DNA from: an uncultured Clostridia bacterium
GTDB taxonomy: Bacteria > Bacillota > Clostridia > TANB77 > CAG-508
Assembly: GCA_934169575.1 (NCBI GenBank)
Contig: CAKPOA010000017.1
Location: 1 to 29,207 of the forward strand
Direction of reading: 5' to 3'
DNA length: 29,207 nt
The first letter of the stretch is position 1, and each line of letters opens with the position of its first letter. Below the pieces are notes generated by a model. It had not been told where the DNA came from and did no database searches. It was given only the letters and a program-made list of their open reading frames with translations. Both the position numbers and the translations under genes were made by a program. Below, piece after piece: positions 24,540 through 29,207 of this stretch.

Positions 24540-24605
24540 TGAATTTAATTTATTATTCTTTAAGCCTATTATACACCTTTGGAAAGGAATTGAATTTATT
24601 ATGAA
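24540..24605 (+). CDS. Possible 21-codon coupling ORF before dnaD
   Basis: A strong ribosome site, AAGGAGATGGC, precedes ATG 24540. The reading frame encodes a 21-residue hydrophobic peptide starting MNLIYYSLSLLYTF and ends in TGA overlapping the dnaD start (ATGA). This is the usual layout for translational coupling. It could be a leader peptide, or the relic of a gene removed between the PrgI-like gene and dnaD. Confidence 0.4.
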
Positions 24606-25590
24606 ATTAGAACAAAATGAGAAAAATATCTTATTTAATAATACAGAAATCCCAGATATATTTTTTTCTGAATACTTAAATACTTTACCTGGTGATTATT
24701 TAAAAATATATCTATATTTAGTTTTTTTATCAAAATATAGCAAAGATGTAAAAATAAATGATTTATCAAAAAATCTAGCATTACCTTTTAATGTTATAAG
24801 TGAAGGCATGAAATATTTAGAAACTAATAAATTAGTTGTGCGTAAACCTCAAGGATATATTATTGTTGATCTTCAAGATAAAATGTTAAATGAACTATAT
24901 AAACCTAATATTAAAACAAGTCCTGAAAAAATCGCTCAAAATTCTCAAAATAAAGAAAGAATTCAATTAGTTCAATATTTAAATAACAAATATTTTCAAG
25001 GTGTTATGGGACCTACATGGTATAATGATATTGATATTTGGTTTGAAAAATATGGTTTTGATAAACAAGTTATGATTGCATTGTTTGATTATTGTTTTAA
25101 AAAATCTGCACTTCATAAAAACTATATTCAAGCAGTTGCTGAAGCTTGGGGATTAAATAAAATTCAAAATTTAGATGACTTGGAAAATTATTATATTAAG
25201 CAAGACAAACTTATGAAGATAAAAAAGGCTATAGCTAAAAAGCTTGGAAAACATAGTGGACTTACTCAATATGAAGAAGCATATATTGAAAAATGGGTTA
25301 ATGATTTTAATTATGATATGAATATTATTGAAATTGCTTTAAAAAGGACCACTTCTAAATCTAGTTTTTCTTTCGAATATTTAAATAGTATCATTTCTGA
25401 TTGGAATGAAAGAAACCTTAGAACTCCTGCCCAAGTTACTGACTTTTTAGAAAAACGAAAACAACAGACTAAAGATGAAAAACAATTGAAAAAACAAGTT
25501 AAAAAGGAGACTTTTGAACAAAGAGAATATTCTAATTTAAGTTTCCTTTATGCAAATAATGATATATTAGAAGGAGAAAATAATGGCTAA
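24601..25590 (+). CDS. DnaD-domain replication initiation protein
   Basis: A 329-aa protein with an N-terminal winged-helix-like region (about 20-90: DYLKIYLYLVFLSKY... LSKNLALPFNVISEGMKYLETNKLVVRKPQGYI) and two helical DnaD-type repeats, the second reading LTQYEEAYIEKWVNDFNYDMNIIEIALKRTT...FEYLNSIISDWNERNLRT, a near-textbook DnaB_2/DnaD signature. DnaD proteins remodel origin or restart DNA and recruit the helicase loader. The tail is Lys/Gln-rich. ATG 24601 is preceded by GGAAAGGAATTGAATTTATT. It overlaps dnaC downstream by 8 bp. The dnaD-dnaC pair is a usual chromosomal arrangement in Clostridia, so these two genes need not belong to the secretion module. Confidence 0.9.
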   Translation: MKLEQNEKNILFNNTEIPDIFFSEYLNTLPGDYLKIYLYLVFLSKYSKDVKINDLSKNLALPFNVISEGMKYLETNKLVVRKPQGYIIVDLQDKMLNELYKPNIKTSPEKIAQNSQNKERIQLVQYLNNKYFQGVMGPTWYNDIDIWFEKYGFDKQVMIALFDYCFKKSALHKNYIQAVAEAWGLNKIQNLDDLENYYIKQDKLMKIKKAIAKKLGKHSGLTQYEEAYIEKWVNDFNYDMNIIEIALKRTTSKSSFSFEYLNSIISDWNERNLRTPAQVTDFLEKRKQQTKDEKQLKKQVKKETFEQREYSNLSFLYANNDILEGENNG

Positions 25591-26578
25591 TAAAAATCTT
25601 GATTTTTTGCTTTCAGAATATGATGAAAAAAGAAGAATTGCTGAATTAAAATTTGAAAAATTAAAAGAACAAGTCTATAAAAATTATCCTAGAATTGAAG
25701 AAATTGATTTACAAATTAATAAACTTTCTATTAATAAAGCTAAATTAATTTTAACAAATAATTCACAAATTGATGTTATTGATGAAAATATTCAAAATCT
25801 TAAAAATGAAAAAAATGAAATTTTATCCAATGCAAATATTGATTTGAAAATTAATTATGAATGCAATATTTGTAATGACACAGGATATATTAAAAGAGAA
25901 AATCAAAAAACAATTATGTGTAATTGCCTAAAACAAAAACTTTTAAATTTATCATACAATATGTCAAATTTATCTGATATAAAAAAAGACTGTTTTGAAA
26001 ATTTTAATGAAAATTTATTTTCTGAAGAAATTAATGAACCTAAATATAGATCAAAAATTTCTCCTAGAAAAAATATTTTGGCAATTAAAAAAGCTTGTAC
26101 TAAATTTATAAATAATTTTGATAATTTAGAAGAAAAAAACTTACTATTTATAGGAAATACTGGACTTGGAAAAACTTATATGTCTAATTGTATTGCAAAT
26201 AGTTTAATCCAAAATGGTAAAACAGTTCTATATCAAACAGCTCCTGTACTTCTTGAAACTGTTATTGATAATAAATTTAATAAATATAAAAATCAAAATG
26301 CAGATACTTTTTACAACAATATTTTAACTGTTGATTTACTAATTATTGATGATCTTGGTGCTGAATGCTTAAACAGCATGAAAGTTAGTGAATTGTTTAC
26401 GATTTTAAACACTAGAATTTTAAATTTGAATAATAAACCTACTAAAACTATTATTTCCACTAATTTAACTATTGAACAAATTTTTAAAATTTATGAGGAA
26501 AGAATTGGTTCAAGAATTGCAGGATTCTATAATATTTATCATTTTTTCGGTGAAGATTTACGATTAAAAAAAAGATAA
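25583..26578 (+). CDS. Helicase loader, DnaC/DnaI-type AAA+ ATPase
   Basis: A 331-aa loader for the replicative helicase. Residues 1-80 are a Lys/Glu coiled coil. A zinc-finger region follows, ECNICNDTGYI...MCNCLKQK (about 92-118), as in DnaI/DnaC loaders. The AAA+ domain has Walker A GNTGLGKTYMSNCIAN (about 191), Walker B DLLIIDDLGAECL, sensor ISTNLTIEQIFKIYEERIGSRI with arginine finger, and ends FGEDLRLKKR. The zinc finger, coiled coil and pairing with DnaD separate it from IstB-type transposition helpers. It overlaps dnaD by 8 bp, so it is translationally coupled. A bidirectional terminator follows. Confidence 0.92.
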   Translation: MANKNLDFLLSEYDEKRRIAELKFEKLKEQVYKNYPRIEEIDLQINKLSINKAKLILTNNSQIDVIDENIQNLKNEKNEILSNANIDLKINYECNICNDTGYIKRENQKTIMCNCLKQKLLNLSYNMSNLSDIKKDCFENFNENLFSEEINEPKYRSKISPRKNILAIKKACTKFINNFDNLEEKNLLFIGNTGLGKTYMSNCIANSLIQNGKTVLYQTAPVLLETVIDNKFNKYKNQNADTFYNNILTVDLLIIDDLGAECLNSMKVSELFTILNTRILNLNNKPTKTIISTNLTIEQIFKIYEERIGSRIAGFYNIYHFFGEDLRLKKR

Positions 26579-26583
26579 CCATA

Positions 26584-26609
26584 AAGAGGGACTAAAAAAA
26601 GTCCCTCTT
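26584..26609. terminator. Bidirectional terminator between convergent dnaC and the DUF4143 ATPase
   Basis: AAGAGGGAC and GTCCCTCTT pair perfectly around an 8-nt loop. T-rich and A-rich flanks serve both converging genes. It begins 6 bp after the dnaC stop and ends 2 bp before the stop of the leftward gene. Confidence 0.88.
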
Positions 26610-26610
26610 A

Positions 26611-27903
26611 TTAAATACAAAATACAGCATATAATGGTACAGATTTTATATTATTTTCTATGCCGAAATTTTTTTCTGAAATTCTTATTGAATATTTAGG
26701 TTCATATTTTTTCATATATAAATCTAAACTTCTTGATTTTGTGTGAATACTTGTTTTTACCTCTATAGGTATTATTTCTGCATTTTTCTGAATTATAAAA
26801 TCAATTTCAGCTTTTCCATCAGATTCCCAATAATAACAATCATATCCATTTTTTCTGAGTTCATTTACAACATAGTGTTCTGTAAGTGGTCCCATAGAAA
26901 TCATGGTTGGGTATACTCCTGCATCAATTTGATATAATGGATATTTTGCTTTGTTTACAAATAATCCTACATCACTCATATATAATTTGAATGAAACTAA
27001 ATCTTTATGCATTTCTAAAGGTAATTCAGGAATAACTTTATAAATTTGATTTACAATACCACTATTTTTTAACCACAAAATTGCTTCTCCAAATATGCTT
27101 GATGTTCCACCTTTTGATATAATTTTATATTGAAATTTTTGATTTTTTTTTGCAAGTTGAACAGGTATTGAATCAAATGCTGATATTATTCTATTAGATA
27201 AATTATTATCTGCATATTTTGTCATATCTCTTTCATATGAATCTAATATTTCTGCTTGAATATCAATTGTATCAATTACCTTTTGTTCTTCTAAATATAT
27301 TTTAACAACTTCAGGCATCCCACCAACAATTGTGTATGTTCTATATAATCTTAAACATAATTCATGTATATTTTTATCCATTTTTTCATTTTTTTCAAAG
27401 TGTAATTTAATTTCATTTATTAAATCTTCTCTTCCAATTGCAACTAAAAATTCTTTGAATGATAATGGATACATATTTAGCATCTGGACTTTTCCAACAG
27501 GAAATGAATAATTTGTTCTATTAATAGCAATTCCTAATAATGAGCCTGCTGCAATTATATGATATTCATTTGCATCTTCACAAAAATATTTTAAAGATGT
27601 TAATGCTCTTTCATTTGCCTGTATTTCATCAAAAAATATTAGTGTTTTTCCTGGTAAAATTTTTTTTCCATAAAACAATTCTAATTTATTTATTATATAT
27701 TTTGCGTCTATTTGATTTCCTATTTCCATACTAATTTCTTTATTAGTTTCAAAATTTACATATATTAAATCTTCATAATATTTTTTTCCAAATTGTTTTA
27801 TTATATATGTTTTCCCAACCTGTCTTGCACCATGAACTATCAATGGTTTTCTATTTTTACTGTTTTTCCATTTTTCTAAATCTTTTATAATCTCTCTTTT
27901 CAT
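26611..27903 (-). CDS. AAA_14 ATPase with DUF4143 C-terminal domain
   Basis: A 430-aa member of the AAA_14/DUF4143 group, abundant in anaerobes but of unsettled function. Walker A is VHGARQVGKTYII (about 23-35), Walker B TLIFFDEIQANERALTSLKYF (about 87-107), followed by HIIAAGSLLGIAI and the signature YPLSFKEFL. The DUF4143 part has MSDVGLF and a PD-(D/E)XK-nuclease-like end: GPLTEHYVVNEL...YYWESDGKAEIDFIIQ....IPIEVKTS, with Glu, Asp and EVK in order. ATG 27903 follows AGGAGGTATATTTATAA. The gene is monocistronic between a bidirectional terminator and an AT-rich palindrome. Such genes often move horizontally, but no mobility sequence is seen beside it. Confidence 0.92.
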   Translation of the reverse strand: MKREIIKDLEKWKNSKNRKPLIVHGARQVGKTYIIKQFGKKYYEDLIYVNFETNKEISMEIGNQIDAKYIINKLELFYGKKILPGKTLIFFDEIQANERALTSLKYFCEDANEYHIIAAGSLLGIAINRTNYSFPVGKVQMLNMYPLSFKEFLVAIGREDLINEIKLHFEKNEKMDKNIHELCLRLYRTYTIVGGMPEVVKIYLEEQKVIDTIDIQAEILDSYERDMTKYADNNLSNRIISAFDSIPVQLAKKNQKFQYKIISKGGTSSIFGEAILWLKNSGIVNQIYKVIPELPLEMHKDLVSFKLYMSDVGLFVNKAKYPLYQIDAGVYPTMISMGPLTEHYVVNELRKNGYDCYYWESDGKAEIDFIIQKNAEIIPIEVKTSIHTKSRSLDLYMKKYEPKYSIRISEKNFGIENNIKSVPLYAVFCI

Positions 27904-27930
27904 TTATAAATATACCTCCTGTATATTTAT

Positions 27931-27960
27931 ATTTTACCATATAAGTTCAAAAAAAATCAA
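27931..27960 (-). promoter_or_regulatory. Putative promoter of the DUF4143 ATPase gene
   Basis: TTGATT (27960-27955), 18-nt spacer, TAAAAT (27936-27931). It overlaps an AT-rich inverted repeat. Confidence 0.6.
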
Positions 27961-27987
27961 TTGAATTTAGATTTTTTTAAACTTATA
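27940..27987. repeat. AT-rich inverted repeat after the SDR gene
   Basis: TATAAGTT-C-AAAAAAAATC (27940-27958) is complementary to GATTTTTTTAAACTTATA (27970-27987), apart from one mismatch and one bulge, with an 11-nt loop. It could act as a weak terminator for the SDR gene or as an operator over the ATPase promoter. Confidence 0.5.
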
Positions 27988-28020
27988 GATTAATTATCAC
28001 AAAAATATTAAAGTTAAATT

Positions 28021-28743
<723 letters not shown>

Positions 28744-28765
28744 AGTTCCTCCTTAATTTTACAAT

Positions 28766-28805
28766 AAAAAAAAGCCAATAATTAAGACTACTCAAAATTA
28801 ATGAC
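28766..28805 (-). terminator. Terminator of the tRNA-Glu/tRNA-Thr unit
   Basis: GTCATTAATT pairs with AATTATTGGC (one G-T pair, one mismatch) around a 12-nt loop. Eight T follow on the minus strand. It begins 6 bp after the encoded CCA of tRNA-Thr. Confidence 0.7.
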
Positions 28806-28811
28806 CTTAGA

Positions 28812-29126
28812 TGGAGCCACTTGTCCGAATCGAACGGACGACCTACTGATTCATACTACTACAATTTTCATTGCCATAACTTGATTTATGTTTGTAGTCT
28901 GGACTTTCTCTTTACCATAGTTTTTACTTTAGGTACATCGTATAAAGTCTCTACACTCGAAAATTTCTTTTCTAGCTCGGGATTAACATATATTACATAC
29001 TTAGTCTTCCCCGAATTAGCGATGTCCACTTTATAAGTTTCCTTATAAAGGTGCAAGATAGTTCAAAATAAACTTAAGTTTATCTATCCCACAAGTCAGT
29101 TGCTCTACCAGCTGAGCTAAAGTGGC
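28812..29126 (-). tRNA. tRNA-Thr(UGU), split by a group I intron
   Basis: The 5' exon is 29126-29091 (36 nt) and the 3' exon 28851-28812 (40 nt). Joined, they give a standard 76-nt tRNA with encoded CCA: acceptor GCCACTT/AAGTGGC, a D-arm with AGCTCAGCTGGTAGAGC, anticodon stem ACTGA/TCAGT, loop CTTGTAA with anticodon TGT, and T-arm GTCCG-TTCGATT-CGGAC. Discriminator and body fit tRNA-Thr. It should read ACA and is likely essential, since ACA is a frequent Thr codon in AT-rich genomes. The gene is 4 bp from tRNA-Glu. Continuous-gene tRNA searches may miss it because a 239-nt intron interrupts the anticodon loop. Confidence 0.95.
28852..29090 (-). ncRNA. Group I self-splicing intron in tRNA-Thr (239 nt)
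   Basis: The intron starts GGGATAG after exon U36 and ends in G. Using intron numbering (position i = 29091-i): P1 pairs exon UGU plus 1-7 with 30-39; P2 is 41-49/54-62 capped by a GAAA loop; P3 ACATCG 66-71 with CGATGT 151-156; P4 TTCGGG 76-81 with CCCGAG 110-115; P6 119-123/128-132, also with a GAAA loop; P7 GACTTT 142-147 with AAAGTC 184-189; P8 157-159/175-177; P9 193-199/227-233. The conserved elements read AATTCGGGGAA (P), AATCCCGAGC (Q), GTAGAGACTTTA (R) and AAGAGAAAGTCC (S). It has no homing endonuclease ORF. The subgroup cannot be fixed by eye; it resembles compact bacterial tRNA introns. Confidence 0.93.
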
Positions 29127-29130
29127 AAAT

Positions 29131-29205
29131 TGGTGACCCCTACGGGAATCGAACCCATGTCTCCGCCGTGAAAGGGCGATGTCTTAACCGCTTGACCAAG
29201 GGGCC
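29131..29205 (-). tRNA. tRNA-Glu(UUC)
   Basis: A complete 75-nt tRNA with encoded CCA. The acceptor GGCCCCT pairs with AGGGGTC (one G-T), the anticodon stem CGCC/GGCG carries the loop CTTTCAC with anticodon TTC, and the T-arm is TGGG-TTCGATT-CCCG. It is transcribed leftward, 4 bp upstream of tRNA-Thr, and is uninterrupted. Confidence 0.95.
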
Positions 29206-29207
29206 TT

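Noticed and set aside
25583..26578. IstB-type transposition helper instead of a helicase loader
   Set aside because: The zinc finger, N-terminal coiled coil, overlap with dnaD and absence of an IstA gene or insertion-sequence ends favour DnaC/DnaI.
21019..26578. Complete integrative conjugative element
   Set aside because: No integrase, relaxase, VirB4 or attachment-site repeats are visible, and dnaD-dnaC look chromosomal.
28821..29036. A 71-codon plus-strand frame over the tRNA-Thr region
   Set aside because: It lies across the tRNA 3' exon and the intron core on the opposite strand, with no ribosome site. It is not an intron-encoded endonuclease.
28812..29126. tRNA-Thr as a disrupted pseudogene
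   Set aside because: The exon halves give a complete cloverleaf with encoded CCA, and the insert has all group I core helices, a U-G splice pair and terminal G.

Overview
The window is strongly AT-rich and carries Firmicutes-type gene order and signals: purine-rich Shine-Dalgarno sites, consensus sigma-A promoters of the form TTGACA-N17-TAAAAT, and many GTG/TTG starts. The gene orders rpsL-rpsG-fusA, gdpP-rplI-dnaB, priA-def-fmt and tilS next to ftsH, plus a dnaD/dnaC helicase-loader pair, NrdG and an FchA-like protein beside folD, suggest an anaerobic, probably host-associated clostridial bacterium. The lineage is an inference; no 16S gene is present.

Layout. 1-1390 (minus): the str operon rpsL-rpsG-fusA (fusA runs off the left edge), with a perfect promoter, a leader hairpin and a structured rpsL-rpsG spacer. 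1408-3113: an unrecognised 546-aa charged coiled-coil protein with its own promoter. 3102-6616: nrdG, ftsH, tilS. 6712-10645: gdpP-rplI-dnaB unit. 10651-16415: comEB, fchA-like, folD, priA, def, fmt. 16541-17770: tmcAL. 17876-20685: DUF1858 protein, tsaC-type gene and thrS, ending in a clear terminator. 20686-21018: a 210-bp palindromic mobile element with an 8-bp target duplication, next to a divergent promoter pair. 21019-26578 (plus): the only rightward operon, with a short membrane protein, a VirD4/TraG-like ATPase, a VirB2-like pilin, a VirB6/TrbL-like membrane protein, a PrgI-like protein, then DnaD and DnaC proteins. It meets the leftward genes at a bidirectional terminator. 26611-28743 (minus): an AAA/DUF4143 ATPase and a FabG-like reductase. 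28766-29205 (minus): a tRNA-Thr terminator, tRNA-Thr(UGU) and tRNA-Glu(UUC).

The strongest discovery is in the last block. The tRNA-Thr gene is split in its anticodon loop, directly after the last anticodon base, by a 239-nt ORF-less group I intron. P1-P4, P6-P9, the guanosine-site helix P7, a GAAA-capped P2 and the terminal omega-G can all be read directly. The 3-nt guide pairs with the UGU anticodon itself.

The second theme is a family of intergenic palindromes sharing the core motif GCGTAAGC (6.65, 15.2, 16.45 and 20.7 kb). All four lie in the same orientation. One copy is an intact MITE-like element with terminal inverted repeats. Another keeps the core but has different, equally well paired arms. 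The third theme is a compact type IV secretion-like gene set with no VirB4 ATPase or relaxase in view, in one apparent operon with the replicative helicase-loader genes; its first two genes have good ribosome sites but no convincing canonical start codon.
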